Shown here one piece after another: positions 51,633-62,865 of a stretch of DNA of 64,000 nt. How positions within the stretch are numbered: the stretch's first letter is position 1; each line of letters begins with the position of its first letter. Under the pieces are notes generated by a model. The model did no database searches. It worked only from the letters and a program-made list of their open reading frames with translations, and was not told the DNA's origin. The stretch covers positions 313,645 to 377,644 of the forward strand of contig JAJETZ010000001.1 in the NCBI GenBank assembly GCA_029784595.1, given 5' to 3'. The stretch is from Wolbachia endosymbiont of Meromenopon meropis. Its GTDB lineage: Bacteria > Pseudomonadota > Alphaproteobacteria > Rickettsiales > Anaplasmataceae. Position numbers and translations under genes: made by a program.

Positions 51633-52703
51633 GAAGTGAGTGTAAATAGAATTAAATCCCAATGTCAAGCTACTTAAAACAAAGTATCTATTTTTTTATA
51701 AAAAAGTCATTAAATTTCCTGCATATAGCTATCTTTTCAATATTTTCTACCTTATAGAAGACGAAAAAATTCATTACCATTATCATAGTTATTTTCTTTT
51801 AATTTCACCTTATCTTTGTTAAAAGAAAATCTGCTTAAAACAGAGTATGTTATTTAGATTGATTAAATATATATTTCAAAATCATCATCATTTAATGATA
51901 TAATGTATTCGCCAAGTATAAAAATATCTCTCTATATATAAAAATACCTTTCATTACCCTTGAATAAAAATAAGAGCAAACTATCTACAATTCTAATTTT
52001 ATTATATGTAGTAGATAAATTTATTCCTTGTGTTGAAGAAATTCTTTTCTCTCTAATACATATATTTAACATTGCTCTTTCGCTAAAGTTTTGGTTCAAG
52101 AAAAAGTAAGATTATTTTGATCAAATAAATCAAAATATTATTTCTAATGGACTCTAATGGAATAGATGAAATTTTACAAATTTCATAATGCTAAAAAAAA
52201 TTTAATTTTAGCATACCTCGCTTCGTAAGCCACAATCACCTATGAGCTTTATAAATTGATTGTGATATTTTCCTTTGACTAAAACGCATTTATTTACTAA
52301 ATATATTAATTATTACATCAATAAAACTGTTATCTCTCATATCTCTAGGCTTTAATCTATTTAGATATTCATTCAAATAATAGCTTAAGTAATAAGCTTA
52401 TCTTAACTATCATAGCTTTATCTAAATTATTTATTTTTAATCCAATACATTACCGATCTTTAAATGAAAATTCTACTTTTAGCATTAATTAAACAAATTA
52501 TACATCTTTACATTTAGGGTAATTACAATATTCTTATCTCCTCATCAATTAAAAAAAATTCAAGTTGAAAATACCTTAATTTAAGATAATTTAAATACTA
52601 ATGAGAGAAAGAAGAGGAGTGGCGAAAAAAATGCTTATTGTATATTAATACTCATCAATATTCTTTTATGATTTCTTACATCAATAATCTTTATTTTTCT
52701 TTT
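51633..52703. other. Gap between era and the oxidoreductase fragment
   Basis: About 1.05 kb of gene-free sequence with one 10-bp tandem duplication at 52143-52161. No gene or RNA recognised. Confidence 0.45.
52143..52161. repeat. 10-bp tandem duplication (x2)
   Basis: TCTAATGGAC is followed by TCTAATGGA(A). Confidence 0.7.
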
Positions 52704-53357
52704 TTATATCCTAGTATTTTCGAATATATGTTTTATCCATTTTGCGGTAAGTTTTTCTTGCAAACTATTTTGTTTTAATCGCTCAGTTAAAAAATCAAAA
52801 TCAATAAGTTCCATATTCTGATCTTGATTGCTGCAACTATAAACATAACTCTCTTCTCCTGTTTTTGTATTTATATTTCGCTGCACACACTGAGCACAAA
52901 TCCCCTTCATCATACACTGCATAGGTGAATTAACCGAAGATATAGCTATACAATCTGATCTAAAATATGGCCTTAAAATCGTTTTTCTTGCTTTATTTAT
53001 GATATTCATCATCTTATCAGAGCCAACAACAAAAATTTTATTTATAGCGTCTAAATTAATCCTAGTACTACCCAATGTTCCTCTTTGATAAGAAATCATT
53101 GCATCAATTATATTTCCATGAAAAGATTTATCTTGATTTCTATTTGTTTTTATTAATCCTTCTTCGCATGCCCAAACCACTATACTTGATGCATCCTCTA
53201 TTAATGCTTGTTTAAATACATCACTTAATTTTCTATAACCAGCAAAATACAAAACTTTTTTTTTCTTTCTAAGACAAACCTTTCCTATTGAAAGGAGTAC
53301 TGCATTTCCAACTCCACCGCCAATTAACATTATACTATTCTGTACATCTTTATTCAT
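52704..53357 (-). pseudogene. Truncated GltD/PyrK-type NAD(P)-flavin oxidoreductase fragment
   Basis: The 217 residues match only the last third of the ferredoxin-reductase-like electron-transfer family (PyrK, NfnA, and the C-terminal part of the rickettsial GltD fusion). Visible are the nucleotide-binding IMLIGGGVGNAVLL, VVGSDKMM at the place of IGPPIMM, and a four-Cys 2Fe-2S motif (CMMKGICAQC, then YSC). The final DFDF matches LVDFDEL. The N-terminal FAD-binding barrel and any GltD part are missing: the ORF starts 14 bases from tRNA-Ser. It is either a remnant or a short functional subunit; base composition gives no clue. I call it truncated. Confidence 0.5.
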
Positions 53358-53371
53358 GTATGAATATGATA

Positions 53372-53458
53372 TGGAAAGGGAGGGATTCGAACCCTCGACA
53401 TATTTTCATATGCGTACGCTTTCCAAGCGTGTACTTTAAACCACTCAGCCACCTTTCC
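53372..53458 (-). tRNA. tRNA-Ser (anticodon GGA)
   Basis: A class II tRNA: acceptor GGAAAGG/CCTTTCC, D-arm GGCTGAGTGG, anticodon loop TTGGAAA with GGA, a long variable arm and T-arm GAGGGTTCGAATCCCTC. The discriminator is A, unlike the usual G of serine tRNAs. Confidence 0.92.
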
Positions 53459-54846
53459 GCAAAATACTTTTTCATAGAAAAATGCTTATTTACAATAATA
53501 AAAAATCACAACTTTAAACAAACTTAAGCTATAAGATTTTATATATACACAAAATTTACAATAAAAAACTTAAAACATTCTAAATTTGTTTTTTTTAAAT
53601 TAAAAATTTTTATATAACTTACTCAAGTAAGGCAAATTTATACATAGCAAACCCAACATGAAGAAAAACAAATAACACAATTATCTATTTCATAGTATAT
53701 TATCTTTACAATTTTTACTATCTCTAAACAGCTACTGAGCTAGTATTACTAGGTCTGCACAAATGTCAGTTATTCATACTTACATATAAAAGCATTCTCG
53801 AATTTTCTTTTATCTATTACTTTTTACCTTTGAACAACTGAGCTTTTAATATTAAACTAACTATCTTTACTCATGAAATATGCTCTACATAAAACTAAAA
53901 CATAATTCTATTATATATCTCTCACAGAATCCTATAACAATTTTTTTATTTTAATAATAGACCTATCATTATTTAGAATTATCAAATCGAGAGTTTTATC
54001 CGCGAATATCGTAGATTTTACACTACATTTACTCAGACTCTTTACAACCTGCAAAAAAACATCTCAATATTTGAGAGCTTAAAAATACCTTTCAGGTAGA
54101 TTAAGACATTTCTTTCCTAGAATAAAATTATTATTTGATATTTTTATCAATTTTATACAGGCAACAAACTTTATTTTACTAAATGCAACACTACTAGATT
54201 AAAAAAGCATTTAAAATTTGTAAAACATATCATATCAATATATAAAATTTTAACAAGTAACTCTTCAACAAATTTCTCTAGTAAAAAAAGAATCCAAATA
54301 AATCTCTGATTTGATTGATTAAATCTAAAAAGTTAACATACAAAAATAATATCATTTAGAAAATATTCTTTATAAGCACATTCGCATGCATCTTCTCTTA
54401 TCTCACACCCCCCACACGCCGCCGATAGAAGGGAAAGTATCACATAACAAGTGCAAAAAGAGCATTAAATAAAAAACAGCAGCTTTGCACACACAAAAAT
54501 ACCTCTACTTTTAAACAGTCTACTTTTTCCTAAGCTAATTTTGCTTGCTACATATACAAAAACTTTTCTGACTGACCTATTTTATAAGAATATATAGCGC
54601 ACTGTACACTCAAGCGTAAAAAAAAGAAGAACTTTTGATATCCCATTACTCTCTTTCATTATATATAATTCACTATAAATAAATAACAGAATATATTCAC
54701 TACCTCCTCTCTTTTCACAAAAAAAATAAAAACATCCCCTTTCTCTTAGAAGTGGGCACAAAGCAAAACAGCGAAAATATTTCGTGTTTTTTTACAATAC
54801 TCGCCTCGATAAAAACAATTAAAAACACACGCAAAACTTAAAATAC
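53459..54846. other. 1.4-kb gap between tRNA-Ser and the porin
   Basis: No gene seen. A locally GC-richer patch around 54405-54435 (with CACACCCCCCACACGCCGCC) stands out from the surrounding A/T. Confidence 0.45.
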
Positions 54847-56775
54847 TTAAAAAGAAAATTTCACACCAGTAAGAAATAGGGCTCCTTTATTATTAGAAGA
54901 AGAAGTCAAATTGGCATCACTTCCTTTTGTAAATTTATAATTGTGAGTTTGCATCTCATCAGTAGTAAAATAATGAAGTGTTGCATAAGGAATAAATTTA
55001 CTTTTACTACAAGCATGTGAAAGATCATACTGAACACCAAGAGCAACATCATGAAGCTGATTCCCACCAGCCATTGTGCTACCAAAATACGTTAAGCTTG
55101 TATAAAAAGTATCATATTGATATCCAGTACCAGCAGTCCAATACAAAGTGCTCTTATCATCACCAACAAATCGATCTTCCAATATCTTTAACCTTTTACT
55201 ATCATCATCATTGGTACCATCAGAAGTAACCTTAACATATTCACTAATATCATTCAATTTTTTAATCCCTTTTGGTTGACCAGATTGAGCTAAATATGCC
55301 AAAGAAGCGGCAAATCTCATACTCTGATCCTCATTGATCTTATAGTCAGCGCTTATACCAAAATTGACACCAATTAAATTATCATATTCCACAAACTCTT
55401 TATAAAAATGCTTACTTTTATCTGGCTCTTTCATCTTACCAGCTTCGCCAACTATGGAAGTTTTAACTTTTATGTCATTTCGATGCGAATCATATTGATA
55501 AGACGCGCCAACGCTCATCATGTGTGCATAATTTGGACCAACGTGTCTTATTACATTATCGTTTTCTTTAAAAAGAAACAAATCATTCTCATAGCGTGGT
55601 GAATAACTCAAACCAAATCTTGCACCCATATAATCCGGTGAGTAGTAAGCAATTCTAAAAGGCAATGTAATCAGAGCATTTTTTTTGTACTCTTCGCTCA
55701 TGCGAAAAGAAAACTTCTCGCTTGCACTCGAAAAACTTTCAGTATAAAGACGCGGTGTCACATAAAATGGGAAAGTTGCATCAATTCCTTCTACATTTAC
55801 TTTTCGAAACCAGTCACTGTCTGCAGCTCCATCAACAGTTGCAATCCTCGTCGCATCAAGTCTCATAAGAACTTCAGGACCAAACTGATAACCAAGCTTT
55901 AAATTACCATATTTTGAATTCAAAAACACATGTGCACCACTACCTCTTGCAGCATTAATACCTTGTAAAATCCTACTACCACCTTTTGTTGCAGAAACGT
56001 GGAATTGCATATCGGCACCATAAAGAAAACCCAAATCTTCGTTTTTTTTCTCAGCTCTCAAATGTAACATTGCATCTGAAATCATGCCCATATCGTCACT
56101 ATAATCACCAACATTCCCTATCATATGAGGAAATATCGGATTTGTAATGCTTCGCTCATTCTCAATATTACCATAATAACTCTTGGATTTACCAGGCATA
56201 ACGTTATAGAATTTGTACTTCCCGGAATTTGATACTATCTTAGCATAACCCTGAACATCAATAACTCCACCAAAAGTAATTCTCAAGCAATTTGCCGCCC
56301 AATCATTATCAATAACATTAATATCACCAACAGAAATAGCAGAACTTGTCACATCTCTTTCCTGTATGCCTTTTCCAACAGATTTGGTTTGAGCTTTAGC
56401 CATTTGAGTTTTAGAATTTCTAGTTTTAGATCCTTCTACATGAAGGTTTTCAGCATTGAGAGTTTTCGCTTTTTTTGCATTTGCAAGCTCTATTTCTTCT
56501 TTTTTTTTGTTTTCTATTGGCTTTAACTCTTCATTTTTATTAAAGTTCTCTTCGCTGAAATCTTCAGTTTTCTTTTTTACATCAGTATTACATAGTTTAT
56601 TCATTTTCTCTCTTAGTCTTTTATTCGATGCTTTCATAGCCTCCATTTTTCCAGAAATAACTGCATTCTCTTGCTTTTTTGTATTTTCATCAGAGAAGTT
56701 CGTAGCAAAACTGCTAAAAGAACACAAAGCCAACAAAGAAGCTACCACAGTCCCAGTATAAGTAAATTGTTTCAT
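54847..56775 (-). CDS. Outer-membrane porin with long periplasmic N-terminal region
   Basis: The signal peptide is MKQFTYTGTVVASLLALCSFSSFA, with cleavage after ALA/SFA at about residue 25. Residues 30-150 are hydrophilic and Lys/Glu-rich, likely a coiled coil that could tether the barrel to the cell wall. The rest (about residues 160-642) is a beta-barrel with alternating strands (TLTYFGST, LGVQYDLS) ending in the terminal strand TGVKFSF, the aromatic end that BamA recognises. This is the layout of alphaproteobacterial Gram-negative porins and of Rickettsiales surface porins. A GGGGGCG ribosome-binding site precedes the ATG. A GTTGA/TCAAC inverted repeat (56824-56837) sits in the promoter region. 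Confidence 0.8.
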   Translation of the reverse strand: MKQFTYTGTVVASLLALCSFSSFATNFSDENTKKQENAVISGKMEAMKASNKRLREKMNKLCNTDVKKKTEDFSEENFNKNEELKPIENKKKEEIELANAKKAKTLNAENLHVEGSKTRNSKTQMAKAQTKSVGKGIQERDVTSSAISVGDINVIDNDWAANCLRITFGGVIDVQGYAKIVSNSGKYKFYNVMPGKSKSYYGNIENERSITNPIFPHMIGNVGDYSDDMGMISDAMLHLRAEKKNEDLGFLYGADMQFHVSATKGGSRILQGINAARGSGAHVFLNSKYGNLKLGYQFGPEVLMRLDATRIATVDGAADSDWFRKVNVEGIDATFPFYVTPRLYTESFSSASEKFSFRMSEEYKKNALITLPFRIAYYSPDYMGARFGLSYSPRYENDLFLFKENDNVIRHVGPNYAHMMSVGASYQYDSHRNDIKVKTSIVGEAGKMKEPDKSKHFYKEFVEYDNLIGVNFGISADYKINEDQSMRFAASLAYLAQSGQPKGIKKLNDISEYVKVTSDGTNDDDSKRLKILEDRFVGDDKSTLYWTAGTGYQYDTFYTSLTYFGSTMAGGNQLHDVALGVQYDLSHACSKSKFIPYATLHYFTTDEMQTHNYKFTKGSDANLTSSSNNKGALFLTGVKFSF

Positions 56776-58942
56776 GAAACGCCCCCAAAAATCAAAATTG
56801 TCATCTTAAAAATAGTATAAAACGTTGAAAACTCAACTAAAAGAAACTTATAGCTGAAACAAAAATAAAATGCAACACTATAAAGAACAACTTTCTTAGT
56901 ATTAAGATACACTTATTAAAAAGTAGTTATTTAACATATAAGTTCTATTATAAGTGCATAATTTAATTATATAAATTACTCTGTGTAAATGTAAATTTTT
57001 CATGATACCATATACATGACCAATTAAACTGGAGAAATTTTGCATAAATTGTTTCAATACAACGCTTATCGAACAAAGTAAAAATAAGTGACGTCTACAT
57101 AGATTTTTACATATTACTATTAATTTAAAGCTGTTGAGATGGATAGTACTATAAGTTATTTTAAGTGAATTACTTTTCACATGATTAATTTGATACTATC
57201 AAATTTCAGTGAGTAAGTGCATTCTAGCACGCATTAAAAATAAAGCAAAAACAATAAGCAAAATATCAAATAGTAAATTTTACTTAAAACTTAAAAAGCA
57301 AAATTACACTGCACCATAGTACATAACAATAATACTTGAAAGACTTTGGTATAGATTACTATTCTATATCTAATAAATAATTATTTATATGCAACAAGGT
57401 TGTGTTTGCAATCAAAAAAATCATGAAAACACGCTAAAGTTTTATTTTTTTTTAATTTTAAGTAATAATCTTCATGTGAAGAGAAATTTGTATTTATATT
57501 GCAAATATAAAGTTCCTAAATCTAAAAATGAATTTTTTTAAAAAGTAAACGTTCTCCGCTTAAGAATAAGCTAGAAACGAAAATACTCATTATGTTTTAT
57601 ATTTAAGATTAAAGATCTAAAGAATAATTTATAATAACACTCATTTTAGTACTCCTTTGCTAGTTTTAAACTATGTGATTACTCTAATTTAATAAAATGC
57701 ATCTTTAATTAAAAAATGCTTCAAATCTTTTTACTCAAATATAGTAAAGATTACCATTGGTAATTTGTGCAATTTATTTTGTGAACCTGTTTCATCGCTT
57801 TTGATGAGATCCTAAATTAACATATTAAAAAAGCAAGAATCAAAATTAAAGATTTTTGAAATTAAATTAATTTCATAAACCACGGTACGAATAAAAATCA
57901 ATTGCTAAATAATCACTTTATATTCTTAGCTCGTTCTAACATAAAGCAAAAGTTTGTATTGTAAATTTTTGTAATTCTAGAATTTCTGATCATAACTACC
58001 ATATAAAATTCACAATAACACTCTGTGTTAACGATTATTAATCGCAAGTAAAAATTTGAATGAAAAATTCTAAAACGCACACAAGGCAGTATCATTAGTT
58101 TTACTTAAAGTCATCTCATTTGGATATATAATTTTGAAAATATTCAAATTACTAGTTTTTAAAGACATGCTATTAATATTTACAATAATTAAAAATAATC
58201 TACAAAAATGACAATTTCTTTTAGATTTAGGGCCAAAGCAACATATCCTAATATCTTGTGCGTTATCATTCAAAAAAAAACAAACAGAAAATCAACTCTT
58301 TAACTCTAAATAATTAGAATAACGCTAAATATTACTCTAAATTTACTCTGAGTATTATGGAAAAAAAAATACTCTTAGTCAATTTAAGCTTAAAAGTTTA
58401 AATTAAATAAAATTTTTTGATGTAAAAGCAATTCTACAATTAAATAAATTATGCTTAAATATAAAAAGCTATTTTACTAGAAAATAAGTATAATTCATTT
58501 ATATTCTAACCTTCTTATTTAATTAAGATAAATATGTAAGAGTTTGTTAATTAAAGCATTACTAAATAGTGCTTAATTTCTATTAAGAAAATAGATAGAT
58601 CAAAAGTTAATTAAAAAAATAAACCTTGCAAATAACTACATCGTAGTAACACATAGTTATTAAAGCTGAAGAAAATTACAAATTTTTATAATAATTCATG
58701 CATTGAATTGACAAAAACGATATGAGAAAGCACACTCTTGTGTAAAGAACAAAAATCCTATTACATTTAAAATTATCCAAGTGACAGATCAACTTAATAT
58801 TAAATTTTAAACAACTTTAAATCAAAAAAAAATAAAACATGAATATGTTATCTCCATTCTAAAGAAAACAAGATATTTACTATGCAAATGAATTTTTATA
58901 AAATCTGATTATATTTCTGAATAAGCTGTATAAAACAAAGTT
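56776..58942. other. Gene-free stretch downstream of the porin promoter
   Basis: The left part of the 5.4-kb gap. Short minus-strand open frames at 56902-57180 and 57913-58273 contain some protein-like pieces (for example NEMTLSKTNDTALC at 58073-58116), but there is no continuous gene. No RNA recognised. Confidence 0.4.
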
Positions 58943-59841
58943 ATGGAGGCTTTATATACTGCAAGTAAGAAAAGATGGTGCTGCAAAATCTGTTTGCCAG
59001 AATAATTAAAAGGAAAAGATCGTATTAATTTTAGAACTTTTAATCAAGCTGCAGAAAATTGATTAAAATCAAAAAGAAAATTTATTCAATAAACCATTAA
59101 TTAATATTTAAAACGCAAAAGCAGCAGAAAATGTCAGAAAATTACTTAGAGTATGTTAAAGATGGATACGATGATTTGCTTGGTATATTGACCATAAAAT
59201 GATAGATTTTTCCTTAGTTGATTCTATGAAAAAGGGATATGTTAAAGCAACAATAAAAGTTGTCCATATAATATACAATTCATCAATAATAAAATTGACC
59301 ACGAGCTATTAATACACAATATCAATTTACTTCATAAAGTATGAATATTTAAAAATGGATATTTAATGTGTAAAAATACAAAAAATCAAGATATATTTGA
59401 CATACCAAACAAGAAATCTTCTATCCTAGAACTACAAAGTTCTATCAAATTTTGCTCTTCAGCATCAAATTAGTTTAATTATCGGGAGTTGTTGATTTCA
59501 AATCAAAACTGTAAAAATTCAAACAATACACTAAAATTGTTATAAAGCACTTTTACAAAATTACTACAGTAATAATTTTTAAGATTTTATTATAAAATAG
59601 AGTGGGGTGCTCTTTGTACTATTTAACTGTAATGCAGAAAACACATTTAAGGTGATAATCGTGTTACTATACACACCATCAATATAAGGATCTACCCTCT
59701 AAACGAAAATTTTCACGTATATCAACGATATACAGAAATATAGTTCAAAAATTATCTGAATAATACAATATCTGATATGGATCAGATCATGAAAATTATT
59801 TTTAAAACTACAACTTAGCTTTAAATGAGATTTATACATAA
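58943..59841 (+). pseudogene. Decayed gene of about 0.9 kb, unknown family
   Basis: The plus strand shows a chain of protein-like stretches in changing frames: MEALYTASKKRWCC (58943), then KDRINFRTFNQAAEN, then MSENYLEYVKDGYDD (59131), which shifts into WYIDHKMIDFSLVDS, then into NIQFINNKIDHELLIHNIN. After a stop it continues with IFKNGYLMCKNTKNQDIFD (59345-) and, through TAG 59471, FNYRELLISNQNC to TAA 59543. A last piece, QYKDLPSKRKFSRISTIYRN (about 59677-59736), leads on to 59841. I count at least three frame changes and several stops. The composition is far from the surrounding noise, so this is a dead gene; no family recognised. Confidence 0.55.
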
Positions 59842-62100
59842 ATTTAAATTTATTTGTGAGATCGAAATATTTTGTCTGTTAATATTGCATTTATCATTAA
59901 AATTGTAAATTTAGTATCACTACTAAAAATAGTTTTAGATTTAAGAAATGTTCTTTACAGCAATCAAATATGAACTATGTTCATAGTTTAATAATTATAT
60001 TTTTAATCGAAAAAAATCTTTTAAAGCTAGTAAATAAAGCTATTAGATTCATTCTAATACTCAATTTAATTCAACTGTAACATTTACAACGTAAAAATTC
60101 TACAGTATATCTTTAAATGATACATGTAAGGCGATAAGCATGAAAATTAAATATGAAAAATATTTTTGCCATAAAATCTAAACTTGAATAAGTTTAGTTT
60201 AAACTAAAGAAGTTTTATTAATTATGATATGCTGATTAATATTTTCAAAAATCTGAATAATTGTAGGAAAACAACATTACTGAATAAAAACTCTAGTCAA
60301 ATTGTTTTTAATGAATTTAAAGATAAGAACATTGCACTTAATAGATGTGATAATACCCACACAAAGGCACAAGTTTTATGTCTGTTAAACGCATTCTCTT
60401 TAAATAATTTCAAAGAAGAGTTTTAATAAATAAGAACTTAAAACTAAAAATAGTTCTCCGATATAACTGTATCATACGTTTTTCACGCTGAGATTTATAA
60501 GTTTTTAATTTGAATTAAACAATCTTCTTAAAAATTTTAAAGAGCAACTTCTATTATAAAACCTATTTACTGCTGGTAAATCTCTATAAATTTAGAATAA
60601 TTTTCGAATTAGATAAATTTACTTTTACTTTAAGTAATAAAAATTTACATAGTTAAAATTTAATTTATTAATTCTAAATAGAATTTTTATAAAGAAGCAA
60701 GCGTCATCAAGCACTTAAGATAAGGTTTTGCGATTCGAGTCTGATTTTTCAATTTTTAATTGCATTTTTTATATATGATAACAAAATGCTTATTGTAGGA
60801 AACGTTAATCTAAGTAATCGTGATGCATTATAGATACAGATGCTTTGCATTTCTCGCTTTCCCCAAATCGGGTTTATAAAATGTTCAACATAAAGTTCTA
60901 GTTTTGTAAAAATAAAAATATGAACAAATTCATGTTATATATTCTAAGTCTATTTAAAAATTTTTACTTTATGTGTACTTTTCGTACTATCTTCAATATC
61001 TTAAAATTTTGACATTAATGAGGGAAGAAAAACTCATTAAAAAAGCTTAGGGCGATTTGAAATGTGTGCTTTTTGACTATCATTTCAGAAAAATTGAATC
61101 TTGATAAATACATAAAGTAATTGGAAAATTACAAGTTGCTTGAAACCAATCCTTTATACATTATGGAAGATGTAATCTCATTACGATAAATTATAGATTT
61201 AGTCAAATAATCTTAACCATTATATATCATTTCAATTGTATTTTTTTTAAATTATCTATTTCGAATAGAATTCGAGAATTTTATTTCTATTCAATAAACT
61301 TACAAGAACTTACAAAATATTATTTTTATAAATATCTTTAGTTGTTCTAAGTTGATCTTTGGTAGCGTTAATTAATTGCTTAGAAGCAACAAATTTCTGT
61401 AAGACTATTAAACACATATTTTGTGGTCTATATATAATCACTTTCATAGTGTGCCGATTTTAGATCTTAATTTTAAATTATACTGATTAATTTAACTAGA
61501 TATTTTGCACTATAAAAAGCTTTGTGAATGCCGATTATTTTAATGCCTATATTAGGCTTACCATTTTTAAAGGATGTAACACAATACGATCGAATTTTGT
61601 CTTTAAAATATTTAAATTATTTAGTATTTTACTGTTGTGCTAATCGTAACTTATTTTTTAAATAAGTGTTTTTACATCTTAAAGCAAATAAATTCCTTTA
61701 AGATTAATTAAATAATAAAAATGTAAACAATGCAACACCAATATTTACTAATGGAATGAGCTCAATGTCTTGCAGTTTAATGATATTTACTTATTTTTTT
61801 AAGGACGACAACAAAAGTAATTAAAATAATGCATCGCGCACCCTATCGTATAAAATTATTTGCTATACAAAAAATAATATCTAACTCTCATTTGTAAAGT
61901 CCATTTTTACATATCGTAACACATCATCGATAAAAATTTTTAATTACATATCAATTACAATATAATTGTTAATTGCTTCATTTAATTTTTTACTACTTAA
62001 TTTTTACTAAAATACCAATTAGGGTAAAAACCGTAATAATGTCTACTACTTTTATTAATTTTCAAAATTAAATATTAATTTTTCCAAAAACTCGTGATCA
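59842..62100. other. Gene-free stretch between the decayed gene and tsaB
   Basis: The right part of the 5.4-kb gap. The one open frame of note, 60229-60426 (65 codons, reads MLINIFKNLNNCRK..., ending NNFKEEF), is Asn/Lys-rich and may be another remnant of the decayed gene; it has no ribosome-binding site. No RNA found. Confidence 0.4.
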
Positions 62101-62147
62101 CAATATTGACATGTATTGTTTTTATCGAACGATAATTTCAACAAATA

Positions 62148-62177
62148 TTGACATGTAATAGTGTCTTTAATTATAAT
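62148..62177 (+). promoter_or_regulatory. Consensus promoter of tsaB
   Basis: TTGACA (62148-62153), an 18-bp spacer and TATAAT (62172-62177) match the sigma-70 consensus exactly in both boxes. The start site near 62184 excludes the 20 codons upstream of ATG 62208 from the protein. The 14-base segment holding the -35 box (AATATTGACATGTA, 62144-62157) is repeated at 62102-62115, 42 bp upstream. Confidence 0.7.
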
Positions 62178-62207
62178 GTTCGCGAATTCTCTGTTTCAAG
62201 AAAAGAA

Positions 62208-62816
62208 ATGTCTATTCTGGCAATTAATACCGTGAATATCGGCAGCTCAATAGCGATCATTGAAGATAACGGTAATTGTTTTATAGAACGTAACTTCATT
62301 GATCATAGTCATGGAGAAACATTTTTTCAGATTCTAAATACTTTATTTGATAGATATGGTTACAATTATGACAAAATAAAGTATTTAGTGGTAGTAGTTG
62401 GACCAGGAAGCTTTACTGGAATTAGAGCTGGCATATCAGCCGCACAAGGCATAAATCTTGTTACAAATAAGCCTTTATGTGGGGTGAATGCACTAGAGGT
62501 ACAAGCGTATGCGATATCTATACTCTATACAAACAATAAAAAAAATATCAGAGCTATAATTAAAAATAATCGTGGATTTTACACGCAATTATTTAATTTT
62601 GATTTATTGCCATTATCAGAGCCGGTTTTAGCTTCTAAAGCCATGATAAGTAGTTATGAAACGACAAATAATAATGACATCACCTACATGGACTGTGATC
62701 TACCAGATTTAGATGCTAGTTATGCAGGATTATTAGTTCGTTATAAATTAGAAAATAAACAAAAGTTAAATGAAGTCGATGCTCTTTATTTAAATGAACT
62801 TCAGTATATGAAATGA
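62208..62816 (+). CDS. tsaB: tRNA threonylcarbamoyladenosine biosynthesis protein TsaB
   Basis: TsaB is the scaffold partner of TsaD in making t6A37 of ANN-decoding tRNAs. The 202 residues contain the ASKHA N-terminal ILAINT, FIDHSHGETFF, and the characteristic VVVGPGSFTGIRAGISAAQG. Length is a little short of the usual 220-230. The start at ATG 62208 is set by the promoter at 62148-62177; the open frame begins at 62148 but that N-terminus is not part of the family. tsaD and tsaE are elsewhere. A hairpin spans its stop codon. Confidence 0.88.
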   Translation: MSILAINTVNIGSSIAIIEDNGNCFIERNFIDHSHGETFFQILNTLFDRYGYNYDKIKYLVVVVGPGSFTGIRAGISAAQGINLVTNKPLCGVNALEVQAYAISILYTNNKKNIRAIIKNNRGFYTQLFNFDLLPLSEPVLASKAMISSYETTNNNDITYMDCDLPDLDASYAGLLVRYKLENKQKLNEVDALYLNELQYMK

Positions 62817-62838
62817 TTATAACCACTAATCATTTCAT
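62808..62838 (+). terminator. Hairpin across the tsaB stop codon
   Basis: A perfect 12-bp stem (ATGAAATGATTA with TAATCATTTCAT) with a 7-base loop contains the tsaB stop TGA. A GC-rich hairpin follows, and together they may form the end of the transcript. Confidence 0.45.
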
Positions 62839-62851
62839 GAATTATAAATTT

Positions 62852-62865
62852 GGCTGAAGTCAGCC
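62852..62865. terminator. GC-rich hairpin after tsaB
   Basis: GGCTG (62852-62856) and CAGCC (62861-62865) enclose AAGT, followed by TGTCTATTTATTATT on the plus strand. This is the clearest intrinsic-terminator form in this area and could end transcripts from both sides. Confidence 0.5.

Noticed and set aside
56902..57180. 92-codon minus-strand open frame right of the porin
   Set aside because: It starts at GTG without a ribosome-binding site and looks like translated A/T-rich noise; kept only as a possible remnant.
60680..60760. tRNA-like T-arm sequence GCGATTCGAGTC
   Set aside because: Arms do not pair into a cloverleaf and no anticodon arm is seen; at most a tRNA relic.
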